In this document: positions 52,606 to 60,705 of the stretch, piece by piece
Layout: every line of letters starts with the position of its first letter
Numbering within the stretch: position 1 is the first letter of the stretch
Assembly (NCBI RefSeq): GCF_013387455.1
Contig: NZ_VWNC01000001.1
Coordinates: 124,001-188,000, forward strand
Direction: 5' to 3'
Source of the DNA: Mariprofundus sp. NF
GTDB lineage: Bacteria; Pseudomonadota; Zetaproteobacteria; Mariprofundales; Mariprofundaceae
Length of the DNA stretch: 64,000 nucleotides
Translations under genes and position numbers: made by a program
Notes under the pieces: model-generated
What the model was told of the DNA's origin: nothing
Databases searched by the model: none
What the model saw: only the letters and a program-made list of their open reading frames with translations

Positions 52606-54000
52606 TTAGCTTTCAGCGGGCTGTAACCCCTTCTTTTTGATTTTTTCGACCAGCGTTGTCCGGTTCATAGCCAAAAAATTGGCAGCACGGTTTTTGTTCC
52701 AGTTGAAACGTTTCAGGGCTGAGAGGATCAGGTGGCTTTCAAACTCGTCCACTGTGGCCTTCAGATCGATCTGCTCTGCGGCTGTCACATCCATCTGGAA
52801 GCTCTGCAGTACGCGCTCTTTGTCGCTGATCATGCGCGAGGGAAGATCTTCGACTTCAACGATGCCATCACGTTTGAGTGTGGTGACCCGCTCGATCAGG
52901 TTTTGCAGTTCGCGGACATTACCTGGCCAAGCGTAAGAGAGCATAGAGCGTTTGGCTTCATCTGAAAAGCCGGTGATAGAGGACTCTTTTTCTTTGTTGA
53001 AGTGCGAAATAAAGTGATCAGCAAGCAGCAGAATATCATCGCCGCGATCCTTAAGTGGTGCCAGATAGAGTGGAATGACATTGAGCCTGTAGTAGAGGTC
53101 TTCTCTGAAACGGCCGGCCATGATCTCTTCTTCAAGATCGCGATGGGTTGCTGCAATAACACGCACATCAACATGGATGCTCTGCTGGCTTCCTACCGGT
53201 TCAAAGCAGCGCTCCTGAAGGACGCGCAGAAGTTTAACCTGCAGTTTCGGGCTCATATCGCCTATCTCATCAAGAAAGATAGTGCCGCCATTGGCGATCT
53301 CGAAGCGGCCCGGGCGGGCCCGAATGGCACCGGTAAATGCGCCCTTTACGTGGCCGAACAGTTCAGATTCAAGGAGCTCTTCAGGGATGGCGCCACAGTT
53401 GATGGAGACCATCGGCTTACCGGAGCGGGAGCCTGATTTATGCAGTGCTTTGGCCAGCACCTCTTTGCCACAGCCGGACTCGCCGCTGATAAGTACCGTA
53501 CTGTCAGAATTGGCCAGCAGTTTAATGGTCTCCTGGAGTTTGCGAATCGACTCACAGTGACCAATCAGCCCCTCTCTGCTGGTTTGGCTGCGGATCTGCT
53601 CGCGCAGGGAGAGGTTATCTTTTTTCAGCTGCCTGGTTTTCATCAGTTCGCTGATACGCACCAGCATCTCATCAATGTCGAATGGTTTTTTCAGAAAATC
53701 ATTGGCGCCAAGGCGGACTGCATCGACAGCAGTGTCTACTTCGGCGTAGCCAGTCATGATAATAATGCCCATGTCAGGGTCGGACTGACGGAATTCACGC
53801 ATTAGCTCAATGCCGTTACCATCGGGGAGGCGAACGTCGAGGATAGTCAGATCAAATTTGCCAATAGACATCGCCTCCTGTGCACGGGTGGCATTGGCTG
53901 CTGCGGTTACATGATAACCTGTGGCTTCAAGCGCCTCCTGCAGGATGCATCTGAAGTCATCGTTATCTTCAACCAGCAGGATAAATGCAGATTGTTTCAC
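52606..54000 (-). CDS. NtrC-family sigma54-dependent response regulator
   Basis: A 464-residue regulator with an intact receiver domain (LLVEDNDDFR, phospho-acceptor in LTILDVRLPDGNG, KKPF), an AAA+ domain with Walker A GESGCGKEVLAK, GAFTGA and IFLDEIGDM, and a Fis-type HTH (NRAANFLAMNRTTLVEKI). It resembles FlrC/FleR or other NtrC-like factors. GTG 54000 was chosen: GGGGAG lies upstream and the receiver begins ten residues later, while the frame up to 54078 adds an unlikely Cys-rich stretch. No kinase gene is adjacent. Confidence 0.93.
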   Translation of the reverse strand: MKQSAFILLVEDNDDFRCILQEALEATGYHVTAAANATRAQEAMSIGKFDLTILDVRLPDGNGIELMREFRQSDPDMGIIIMTGYAEVDTAVDAVRLGANDFLKKPFDIDEMLVRISELMKTRQLKKDNLSLREQIRSQTSREGLIGHCESIRKLQETIKLLANSDSTVLISGESGCGKEVLAKALHKSGSRSGKPMVSINCGAIPEELLESELFGHVKGAFTGAIRARPGRFEIANGGTIFLDEIGDMSPKLQVKLLRVLQERCFEPVGSQQSIHVDVRVIAATHRDLEEEIMAGRFREDLYYRLNVIPLYLAPLKDRGDDILLLADHFISHFNKEKESSITGFSDEAKRSMLSYAWPGNVRELQNLIERVTTLKRDGIVEVEDLPSRMISDKERVLQSFQMDVTAAEQIDLKATVDEFESHLILSALKRFNWNKNRAANFLAMNRTTLVEKIKKKGLQPAES

Positions 54001-54351
54001 GGTTTTTGCTCCCCTTTTTGCGGCGCCGTCATTGATCAAAGTCAAAATAATGACGGGGCAACAGGTAAAAGCAAGCATTCTCTGTTTCCATATTGGGTTG
54101 TCGGGGTGGATTTGGGACGGACGTAGTCAAAAAACCACGGTTTGGTTGTTGTGTTGTCGTGAGAAAGTTTCTTAACCTGCTTAATTGTAAGGGGAAATAT
54201 TACAATAATAGTGGCTGGTATTGACTGTTTTTGAGCCGATTTATTTTTGACGTTTATGGATTGTTAAAGTTGCGAACAGATTGCCCGATATGTACTGATG
54301 TACTGGTAATGTCTGCCTGCAGATCATGTGCAGCAGAGGAGGTGAGGTCAC
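54001..54351. other. Divergent intergenic region between two signalling operons
   Basis: About 350 bp without a credible gene. It separates the minus-strand NtrC-type regulator from the plus-strand small protein/response-regulator operon and must hold both promoters. It is A+T-rich in the middle (54180-54270), with TTGACT at 54221-54226. I found no sigma54 element with correct spacing here and no repeat of the dispersed family. Confidence 0.5.
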
Positions 54352-54612
54352 ATGGCGATGAATGTTCAGCCCGTAGATGGTTTAATCCACAGGCTTCTTC
54401 AGCAGAATGCCAAGCCCTCTTCTGTCCCGGATCGGCAGCAGGGTGGCGCGAAACCAACGACCGATCGTGTCAGCCTCTCTTCTGATGCGCAGCCCTCTCA
54501 TGCCGGGCACTCAGCGTTACCACAGCCGGAGCTTCCGGCAAGGCCCGGAGAAAAAGCATTGGAATCACACTTGCTAAACCTTTATCGTTCGAATGATAAG
54601 TTTGGAGGGTAA
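54352..54612 (+). CDS. Small polar protein of unknown function leading the signalling operon
   Basis: An 86-residue protein with a very strong ribosome-binding site (AGGAGGTGA). It is short of hydrophobic residues and probably largely disordered: a helix-like start (NVQPVDGLIHRLLQQN), a Pro/Ser/Gln-rich middle containing TDRVSLSSDAQ, and a helical end (EKALESHLLNLYRSND). The VSLSxxA string recalls FlgM and other flagellar regulators, but the anti-sigma C-terminal helices are missing. It is two bases from the response-regulator gene, so the two are co-translated. Confidence 0.65.
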   Translation: MAMNVQPVDGLIHRLLQQNAKPSSVPDRQQGGAKPTTDRVSLSSDAQPSHAGHSALPQPELPARPGEKALESHLLNLYRSNDKFGG

Positions 54613-54614
54613 GT

Positions 54615-55103
54615 GTGAAACGCCCCAGGTTGTTGCTGGCCGAAGACGATGAGGCTTTGGCTTCACTATTAGAAGAGTATCTACTCGAAGCGAATTACGA
54701 TGTAACCCTGCATCGTCGTGGCGATACGGCATTGGAGGCGTTAAAACAGGATCGCTTCGATCTTGTGCTTACCGACATCGTCATGCCTGGCGCCGATGGT
54801 TTGACCCTTCTTCGTCATGTCGTTCATGATGAGCTTAGCGATACCCTTGTTATCCTGATGACCGGTTACTCCGGAATCGAAAATGCCCTGCATGCCGTTG
54901 AGCAGGGCGCCTATGACTTTGTAAGTAAACCTTTCCAACTTCCTGAAATCCGTGTTCGACTCGACAACGCCTCCCGTTATCAGCAGCTGCTGCGCAGTTG
55001 GAATGAGATCACTGGCGAAAACAGTGCAGCTGGTGAGGCTGTGCAGCCTTCAGGTCATGCCGTGGTCAAGGCCTATGGCCAAAGCTTAAAGGGTGGTTAC
55101 TGA
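54615..55103 (+). CDS. Single-domain response regulator with C-terminal tail
   Basis: A 162-residue CheY-like receiver. Acidic pocket AEDDE, phospho-acceptor in LVLTDIVMPGADG, switch Thr in VILMTGYSG and Lys in VSKPFQLPE are all present. The last 35 residues are a low-complexity tail without a known output domain. The start is GTG after GGAGGG. It overlaps the HD-GYP gene by one base. It may act by protein contact on the downstream c-di-GMP module. Confidence 0.9.
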   Translation: MKRPRLLLAEDDEALASLLEEYLLEANYDVTLHRRGDTALEALKQDRFDLVLTDIVMPGADGLTLLRHVVHDELSDTLVILMTGYSGIENALHAVEQGAYDFVSKPFQLPEIRVRLDNASRYQQLLRSWNEITGENSAAGEAVQPSGHAVVKAYGQSLKGGY

Positions 55104-56683
55104 TGTTGAACCTTCTTATTATTGAAGATCAGCCTGCTGTGCGCGAGGTGGTCGCTGAAATTGCCGGTGAATTAAGTGAAGAGGTAAGAGTTGCTCAGGT
55201 TGGTAGCCTTGAAGAGGCTAGGGCTGTGTTGGTTTCTGAAGAGTGGAACGGCCTTATCACTGATATGAGTCTTGGTGATGGCAATGCACTTGAACTGATT
55301 GCATCACTCAAAGAGGAGGGCGTGAAGATGCCCCCAACCATTCTGATGAGTGGCTTTTTGACATCAGCCAGAATGGCGCAGGCGCTGCAGCTGGGCATCG
55401 AACATGTGCTGGCCAAGCCCTTTGCACCGGATGTGCTGCTTGATTGTCTGGAGAAGATGCTCAGCAGAGATGATGAGCATACCCCGGCTGCAGACAAGCC
55501 AAAGCGTCAGAAGCGCACCTCTGATCGTCTGCTTCCAGAAATGTTTGAGATGGATCGTCGCCTGGGCCTTGTCTATCGCATGTTCGATGAGATCCCCGCT
55601 CAGCACGATGTCTCATCTGTCTGCGCCAGCGCTTTGAATCTTGCCGTTGAAGTGGTGCATGCCAAGGGTGGTTACCTTGCATTCTTTGAGCGCAGGCACC
55701 ACAAGCTTGTCATGGTCTCCTCTCAGGGTATGGGGGAAGTCGCGCCATCCTGTACGCTTGATGAGACCTCTTTTCAGCCTCTGGTTGCTGGCGATGAAGA
55801 GCTTATTCAATCCTTCCCTGATGCTCCGGGCATCTGCTGGCCGGGGGTGGAAGAGCCTCATCATGTCGCCATTCCTGTTCGTCTGCAGGGTGTTTCGATG
55901 GGTGTGTTATGCCTGCTTGATCCGGCATCGAGTGAGCCTCTGAAGAGTGAGACCCGTCAGATGCTGGGGTTGCTGGTCAAAGAGCTGGATACCCTGCTGG
56001 ATAATCGTGCCGTGCATGCGGCACTGGCTGATAATATGCGTGAGACTTTGATTGCGCTGGTGCGCTCGCTTGAGGCGCGTGACCGTTATACCCGGGACCA
56101 CTCCGGGCGGGTGGGTTCACTTTCTGCCGTGCTGGCTGAGGATATGGGGCTGGATCAGGATCGTGTCGATCTCATTCGCACCGGTGGGCTGCTGCATGAT
56201 ATCGGCAAGTGTGGTATTCCTGATGCGGTTCTGCTTAAACCAGACCGGTATACTGAGAATGAGTTCGCCATCATGAAGGCGCATCCTGCGATCGGGGACA
56301 ATATCCTGAAGAACATGGATACCATGATCAGGGAGCGGCTGATGCTACGTCACCATCACGAACGTTTTGATGGCCTTGGTTACCCGGACCAACTGGCCGG
56401 TGAGGATATTCCTCTTGAAGCACGTATCGTCTGCGTGGCTGATGCCATTGATGCGATGACCACGCATCGTGTTTATCGTATGGCAAGGCCCCTCTCTTTC
56501 TGTGTTGAGCAGCTGAAGGCAGGTTCTGGCACGCAATTTGATCCAGAGGTAGTCAAGGTAGCCCTTGCCGCGATAGAGCGCGGGGCGGTTAGTACGCAGG
56601 CAGATGAGCAACAGAACATTGAAGGTGTTATGCCCCTGTCAGCCCTGATATCTGTAAAAACTGAGGTTCGTAACTATGGCTGA
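55103..56683 (+). CDS. Response regulator with GAF-like and HD-GYP domains (c-di-GMP phosphodiesterase)
   Basis: A 526-residue cytoplasmic protein. Receiver (1-120): IIEDQ, phospho-acceptor in GLITDMSLGDG, KPFAPD. A GAF-like sensor domain follows (about 165-300; HVAIPVRLQGVSMGVLCLLD). The HD-GYP domain (about 305-495) has LLHDIGKCGIPD and HHERFDGLGYP, the complete metal and GYP motifs, then DAIDAMTTHRVYR. It should hydrolyse c-di-GMP. The 3' end overlaps the PilZ gene by 8 bp. Confidence 0.94.
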   Translation: MLNLLIIEDQPAVREVVAEIAGELSEEVRVAQVGSLEEARAVLVSEEWNGLITDMSLGDGNALELIASLKEEGVKMPPTILMSGFLTSARMAQALQLGIEHVLAKPFAPDVLLDCLEKMLSRDDEHTPAADKPKRQKRTSDRLLPEMFEMDRRLGLVYRMFDEIPAQHDVSSVCASALNLAVEVVHAKGGYLAFFERRHHKLVMVSSQGMGEVAPSCTLDETSFQPLVAGDEELIQSFPDAPGICWPGVEEPHHVAIPVRLQGVSMGVLCLLDPASSEPLKSETRQMLGLLVKELDTLLDNRAVHAALADNMRETLIALVRSLEARDRYTRDHSGRVGSLSAVLAEDMGLDQDRVDLIRTGGLLHDIGKCGIPDAVLLKPDRYTENEFAIMKAHPAIGDNILKNMDTMIRERLMLRHHHERFDGLGYPDQLAGEDIPLEARIVCVADAIDAMTTHRVYRMARPLSFCVEQLKAGSGTQFDPEVVKVALAAIERGAVSTQADEQQNIEGVMPLSALISVKTEVRNYG

Positions 56684-57254
56684 AGCGAAAAATGATCATG
56701 GAAGGCAGGATTTTCGTGTCAACGATATGATCCCTATTAGCGACGAAAAAATGACGCAGGAAGCTTTCGAGATCAATAAAACCAAGGTAGGGATCAAGTC
56801 CCGGCAGAGTAGCATGCTGCAGGATATGGTCGGCCGTGATGTCTTCGCAGGTGAAGCCCATGAGGGCATGAACCCTGATGTTGCCAATATGTTGGAGTCA
56901 CTTGATGCCAAACTGAACTATCTGATCGGTGTCAACGTGCTCAATGATGCCAGCCATAGTGAGCTGGAGGAGCGGGCTGTGAATTTGAGTGTGACAGGTG
57001 TGAGTTTTATCACCTCCAATCAATACTCCCCTGGTGATAACACAAAAATTATCTTGATGTTGCCATCATTTCCGCCTTCTACGCTGGAGTTGCTTGGCAC
57101 TGTGCGAAGGGTGGAGTCCAGAGATGGCAAGCGCATCTGGATCGGTGTCCAGTTCTATTATCGCTGTGATGAAGAGGAGGATTCGATCTCAAAGTATGTT
57201 TATCGCAGGCATCGTGAAACGATCCGATCACGCAGCAGAAACAGAGATGGTTAA
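56676..57254 (+). CDS. PilZ-domain protein
   Basis: A 192-residue protein. RQDFR (residues 10-14) and a second conserved part, NLSVTGVSF (about 108-116, NxSxxG), form a split PilZ signature, followed by beta strands (TKIILMLPSFPPSTLELLGTVRRVE, IGVQFYYR). Between them is an inserted helical segment (about 15-100), so the RxxxR motif is far from the barrel; whether it still binds c-di-GMP is uncertain. Overlap with the HD-GYP gene suggests that enzyme and receptor act together. Confidence 0.78.
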   Translation: MAEAKNDHGRQDFRVNDMIPISDEKMTQEAFEINKTKVGIKSRQSSMLQDMVGRDVFAGEAHEGMNPDVANMLESLDAKLNYLIGVNVLNDASHSELEERAVNLSVTGVSFITSNQYSPGDNTKIILMLPSFPPSTLELLGTVRRVESRDGKRIWIGVQFYYRCDEEEDSISKYVYRRHRETIRSRSRNRDG

Positions 57255-57282
57255 TCTATTGCTGTAACAACAGATTTTATTG

Positions 57283-57312
57283 AAGAGGGCTGATTCAGCC
57301 CTCTTTTTTTAT
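57283..57312. terminator. Bidirectional terminator between PilZ and GGDEF genes
   Basis: AAGAGGGCTGA and TCAGCCCTCTT form a stem with a tiny loop, followed by a T-run on the plus strand. It serves the PilZ operon; on the minus strand it overlaps the stop of the cyclase gene. Confidence 0.9.
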
Positions 57313-58544
57313 GCCTGTTGGGAGACTGTGATCTGATTGCGGCCGTTTCTTTTGGACTGGTAGAGCGCCTCATCGGCGGCTTTGAAGGTGTTGGCGTGGT
57401 CTGTGTTTGGCTGGTGTTCAGCGATACCGATGCTGGCAGTGATATCGATCATGCCAGCTGTAGTTCTGAATGATTTCATCTCAATGGAGTGGCGCAGTGT
57501 TTCAGCCAGATGGGTGCTGTTCTCCAGGTCTGTGTCGGGAAAGATGACGCAGAACTCTTCGCCGCCTACACGTGCGGCCAGGTCTGTGCTGCGTGTGCAT
57601 GCATCCAGCATTTGCGCCATCTGCTGCAGCACCTCATCCCCGACATCGTGGCCATGGGTATCATTGATTTTTTTGAAGTGATCAATATCGACAACCAGAA
57701 AGCAGAATTTGGACTGGCCAAGTGTTTTCAAGTATTCCGCCAGGCGTCTGCGATTGGCCAGGCCTGTTAGCGGATCATTGCGGGCTTCAGACTCTGCCTC
57801 TTCGAGCTGTTTGGAGAGTGTTGATAGTTTTTCGACGTTGAGCTGGATCGATTCATGCAGCTTTTCACTGGCGCTGCTCAATTTGTTGCCGGCTGAAAGT
57901 ATGCCCAAGCGCGCTTGTTGCAATACAGCTCGGGCCTGTTCAATGTCGTCAGGGAGCTCCTGCTCCAACAGCAGTTTGGCCTGTTTTAGCTCATCGGACT
58001 CTTCGCCTGCCTCTTCCAGTACATTTGAGATTGCCTGCAGGGAGGGGGCGATGGCATCGACCAGCTGCTCCAGCTCAGTACGCAGTGCCACATCGTGTTG
58101 CAGGTGCTTCTGCAGCAGCTGTTGCAGGTGGCGGGCAGCACGCTGCAGAGAGTCGCTTTTGGGCGCCTTTTCACCAATCATGCCGCTGGTGCTGTCGAGA
58201 AGGGCCCGGGTGACCGGGATATCCTGCAGGGCATGCATAATAAGCGCCTGCCTCTGTTCCACCTGAGCCTCTACTGCCGCTTTGGCATCGTCAGAGATCG
58301 TGCCGCTGTGGTTAGGGCGAAGCAGTGGGCCATGCTGAGCATCCAATAGCTTTGCAAACTGCTGGATGGCCCAGAGGTGAGTGTTGTTCGGAATGCCGGG
58401 GCTCTGCCTGATCTGCTCAAGGGCGGCGATCATGCGCCGCGTGGTTGCGCGAAGCTCGATATCATCGGGCATGGCGGCAAGGACAACAGGGCGAACCACG
58501 TCCATGTCATCGAGAAGTTTGTTGAGTAGTTCGACCTGGCTCAT
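57309..58544 (-). CDS. Diguanylate cyclase with long helical N-terminus
   Basis: A 411-residue protein without membrane segments. The N-terminal 240 residues are helical, Gln/Leu-rich and end in a coiled coil (LSTLSKQLEEAESEARNDPLTGLANRRR). The GGDEF domain (about 245-411) has an intact active site, RVGGEEF, and the preceding VDIDHFKKINDTHGHDVGD, so it should make c-di-GMP. No RxxD inhibitory site is obvious before the site. ATG 58544 (MSQVELLN) follows the FliX-like gene by four bases. The N-terminus resembles no named sensor. Confidence 0.9.
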   Translation of the reverse strand: MSQVELLNKLLDDMDVVRPVVLAAMPDDIELRATTRRMIAALEQIRQSPGIPNNTHLWAIQQFAKLLDAQHGPLLRPNHSGTISDDAKAAVEAQVEQRQALIMHALQDIPVTRALLDSTSGMIGEKAPKSDSLQRAARHLQQLLQKHLQHDVALRTELEQLVDAIAPSLQAISNVLEEAGEESDELKQAKLLLEQELPDDIEQARAVLQQARLGILSAGNKLSSASEKLHESIQLNVEKLSTLSKQLEEAESEARNDPLTGLANRRRLAEYLKTLGQSKFCFLVVDIDHFKKINDTHGHDVGDEVLQQMAQMLDACTRSTDLAARVGGEEFCVIFPDTDLENSTHLAETLRHSIEMKSFRTTAGMIDITASIGIAEHQPNTDHANTFKAADEALYQSKRNGRNQITVSQQA

Positions 58545-58548
58545 TGAA

Positions 58549-58929
58549 TCAGGATTGCAGCGAGCGAATGCGTTCGGCTTCAACGGCAAGCAAGGTGTCA
58601 GCCTCTCGAAGCTCTTTGTTCTGGGTGTTGGCTGAAAGGTGCTGTTGAACCTGACCTCTCAGCTGCTCAATGTCTGAGATCATCTGAGCTGTAGGTGCGT
58701 TCCCGGATTCCAGGCACTGCATGGCCTGATCCAGCAGGATGACGCTTTCGTTCAGAGCCTGCCAGGCTCGCTTTTCAGGTTCATGCGTAGCTGCCTGATC
58801 TGCATTTTCAATCTCATGGCTATCTGAAACTTCAGCGTCAAACAGGGTCTGGAACACACCGGTTGCACTACTCTGTTTTGTTTTTCGAGTCGTTTGGCCG
58901 GATACCGGTAGGTTATTATGAATCTTCAT
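58549..58929 (-). CDS. FliX-like flagellar regulator candidate
   Basis: A 126-residue protein. MKIHNN and a Ser/Thr-rich N-terminus, FQTLFDAEV, then a helical block (NESVILLDQAMQCLESGNAPTAQMISDIEQLRGQV) and a C-terminal helix (DTLLAVEAERIRSL) resemble the FliX family, whose Caulobacter member links flagellar assembly to FlbD activity. The similarity is judged by eye and is modest. A sigma54-like promoter lies 50 bases upstream and an FlbD-like activator is encoded in the window, which supports the idea. It is followed by the diguanylate cyclase gene in one unit. Confidence 0.5.
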   Translation of the reverse strand: MKIHNNLPVSGQTTRKTKQSSATGVFQTLFDAEVSDSHEIENADQAATHEPEKRAWQALNESVILLDQAMQCLESGNAPTAQMISDIEQLRGQVQQHLSANTQNKELREADTLLAVEAERIRSLQS

Positions 58930-58976
58930 CACGGGCTCCGTACTGGTTCATTGTTTCTATCATCAGAAAACAGCTC

Positions 58977-58991
58977 GCAAGAATCGGGCCA
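58977..58991 (-). promoter_or_regulatory. Sigma54-like promoter of the FliX-like/cyclase pair
   Basis: TGGCCCGATTCTTGC on the minus strand fits TGGCACG-N4-TTGC at 10 of 11 fixed positions with exact spacing. The predicted start site is about 35 bases before the FliX-like ATG. It is the second strong match in the window, the other being upstream of flgB. Confidence 0.75.
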
Positions 58992-59017
58992 GATGTAGAG
59001 GTATGCACAAGCTGTTA

Positions 59018-59287
59018 TCAGCTTGTGGTTGCTTCAGTCCTGATGCTGACAGCATGGATGGTGGCAGGGAAAAGAGGTTTTAAGGCCTGCATTACTTTTC
59101 TGTGGCTCTGCATGCGTGACAGACCATTGAAGCTGCTGGACTTTATCTGAACAGTGAAGTGTCCGCCGCCGCTCTCTTTTGCAGCTGCATGGCCTGCATG
59201 CTTCCAGGACTCATCTTCGATCTTTATCGACTCAGGGTTGAATTCGGCCTCAAGCGTACGCTGGATAAGTTCTGCCTTCTGACTCAA
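59018..59287 (-). CDS. bolA: BolA-family protein
   Basis: An 89-residue BolA protein. It has WKHAGHAAA, GGGHFTVQI (conserved His used with monothiol glutaredoxin to bind Fe-S) and the SHRKVMQAL helix. BolA proteins work in Fe-S trafficking and stress response. It overlaps the yhbY gene by four bases and so is co-translated with it. Confidence 0.92.
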   Translation of the reverse strand: MSQKAELIQRTLEAEFNPESIKIEDESWKHAGHAAAKESGGGHFTVQIKSSSFNGLSRMQSHRKVMQALKPLFPATIHAVSIRTEATTS

Positions 59288-59562
59288 GAATCGGATTCCC
59301 GTTTGCGATAGAGGGTGCAGATTTTTCCGATATAGTTAACAATTTCTGCCCCTGTTTTTGCCGCCAGCGTTTCGCCTGCGGCCTTGCGTACGCTGCGGTC
59401 ATCTTCGGCAATATGAACTTTAATCAGCTCGTGAATATTGAGCGCCAGTTCGGTCTCTGCAATGAGATTTTCAGTGATGCCTTTCTGACCGATTCTGATG
59501 ACTGGCTTTAAGGGGTGGGCTTTGGTTTTCAGTGCTGCGATCTGTTTGTTATTAAGGGGCAT
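59284..59562 (-). CDS. yhbY: CRM-domain RNA-binding protein YhbY
   Basis: A 92-residue single CRM domain that associates with pre-50S ribosomes. The pattern LNNKQIAALKTKAHPLKPVIRIGQKGIT (GxxG loop) and ELIKVHIAEDDR, with the final VNYIGKICTLYRKRE, is that of YhbY. ATG 59562 is preceded by GGAGA; the frame upstream encodes an Arg run and is not used. It is divergent from the Rossmann-GGDEF gene. Confidence 0.95.
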   Translation of the reverse strand: MPLNNKQIAALKTKAHPLKPVIRIGQKGITENLIAETELALNIHELIKVHIAEDDRSVRKAAGETLAAKTGAEIVNYIGKICTLYRKRESDS

Positions 59563-59640
59563 ATATATTCTCCGGCGGCGCATACTAGGGGTTGTTTGTG
59601 GATATGAAAATCAAACTCTTCATGCGCATGGGCAGAGCAG

Positions 59641-59656
59641 CGGCAAGCTGTTTGCA
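59641..59656 (+). promoter_or_regulatory. Weak sigma54-like site upstream of the Rossmann-GGDEF gene
   Basis: CGGCAAGCTGTTTGCA has the invariant GG and GC at the right distance but only 9 of 11 consensus bases. The gene starts about 75 bases downstream. It is plausible only because two better sites lie nearby. Confidence 0.3.
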
Positions 59657-59731
59657 GATCATACGGAGAAGGGGTTACAAAAGTTCTTTGTGACGCTTTT
59701 TTTATCTCATTTTTTGGGTAGGGTGGCAGTT

Positions 59732-60643
59732 ATGACGAATGTACTGAAAGAAGATCCGCACCGTGCCGTGATCCTTGGTGCCAGCAGCGGAGGCACTGCT
59801 ATTCTTGAGATGCTGCTGGAAGAGGATCTGGTTGAAGTGATTGCCGTGGTGGATCGCAATGCGGATGCGCCGGGTCTGGCGCTGGCCAGAGAGCATGGCA
59901 TCACTGTCTTCTCTGATCTGGAGGAGGCGCTGAAAAACAGCGTGCCGTGCGTGGTCTTTAACATGACCAACAATGAGATGGTTGAGGCGGTGGCCTCAGA
60001 GATTCTCGGCGCCGGTGGTGTGATTGGCGGCATGGAAGCCAAGCTGATTCTGCGTATTATCAATAATATGAAAAAGGCCAAGGCGGAGCTCCATTTTCAG
60101 GCCAGCCATGATCTGTTGACCGGTCTTTATAATCGCCGTTATATGATGGATCAGTTGCATCAGGGTGTATCGCAGGCGATTCGTTACCAACACAGTTATG
60201 CCGTTGCGATGATCGATCTGGATCACTTTAAACAGGTGAACGATCTGCACGGCCACGCGGCAGGTGATCTGGTGCTCTCACATATGGCGCGGGTGCTCAG
60301 GGAGTGCGTGCGTGAGTCCGATGTTCCCGGCCGTTGGGGTGGCGAAGAGTTTATCGTGCTGCTGCCGCACACCACGCTGCGAGGTGCCAAAAAGGCGGCG
60401 GATACCTGGCTGAATCATCTGAACGAATCTCCTGTTCGTCTGGAGAGCGGAGAGATTGTTACGGTTGGTTTCTCTGCCGGCATTGCCATGCTTGAAGGCA
60501 ATGAAAAGGCTGATGTGAACACGCTGGTCAACCGCCTTCTGCATGTTGCCGATGGGCGCATGTACAGGGCTAAAGATCAGGGCCGCAACAGAGTTATGAT
60601 TGAAGGTGATATCCCCGATGCCGTTCACAGTGAGGGCTCCTGA
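59732..60643 (+). CDS. Diguanylate cyclase with N-terminal Rossmann-like sensor domain
   Basis: A 303-residue cytoplasmic protein. The N-terminal 125 residues look like a dinucleotide- or CoA-binding fold: HRAVILGASSGGTAILEMLL (Gly-rich loop after a strand), VIAVVDRNADAPGLALAREHGI (acidic end of the second strand), VVFNMTNNEMVEAV. The GGDEF domain (about 140-300) has VAMIDLDHFKQVNDLHGHAAGD and intact RWGGEEF. So c-di-GMP synthesis may respond to a bound nucleotide cofactor. ATG 59732 was chosen because the frame upstream is hydrophobic and overlaps yhbY's promoter region. Confidence 0.87.
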   Translation: MTNVLKEDPHRAVILGASSGGTAILEMLLEEDLVEVIAVVDRNADAPGLALAREHGITVFSDLEEALKNSVPCVVFNMTNNEMVEAVASEILGAGGVIGGMEAKLILRIINNMKKAKAELHFQASHDLLTGLYNRRYMMDQLHQGVSQAIRYQHSYAVAMIDLDHFKQVNDLHGHAAGDLVLSHMARVLRECVRESDVPGRWGGEEFIVLLPHTTLRGAKKAADTWLNHLNESPVRLESGEIVTVGFSAGIAMLEGNEKADVNTLVNRLLHVADGRMYRAKDQGRNRVMIEGDIPDAVHSEGS

Positions 60644-60705
60644 GGCCTCGAGTAAGGACTCTTTTCCAGCGTTGCTCCAATAGGGCGTTTGGATAGAGTG
60701 GAGCT

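Noticed and set aside
54352-54612. FlgM anti-sigma28 factor
   Set aside because: Only the short VSLSxxA string fits; the C-terminal helices that bind sigma28 are absent.
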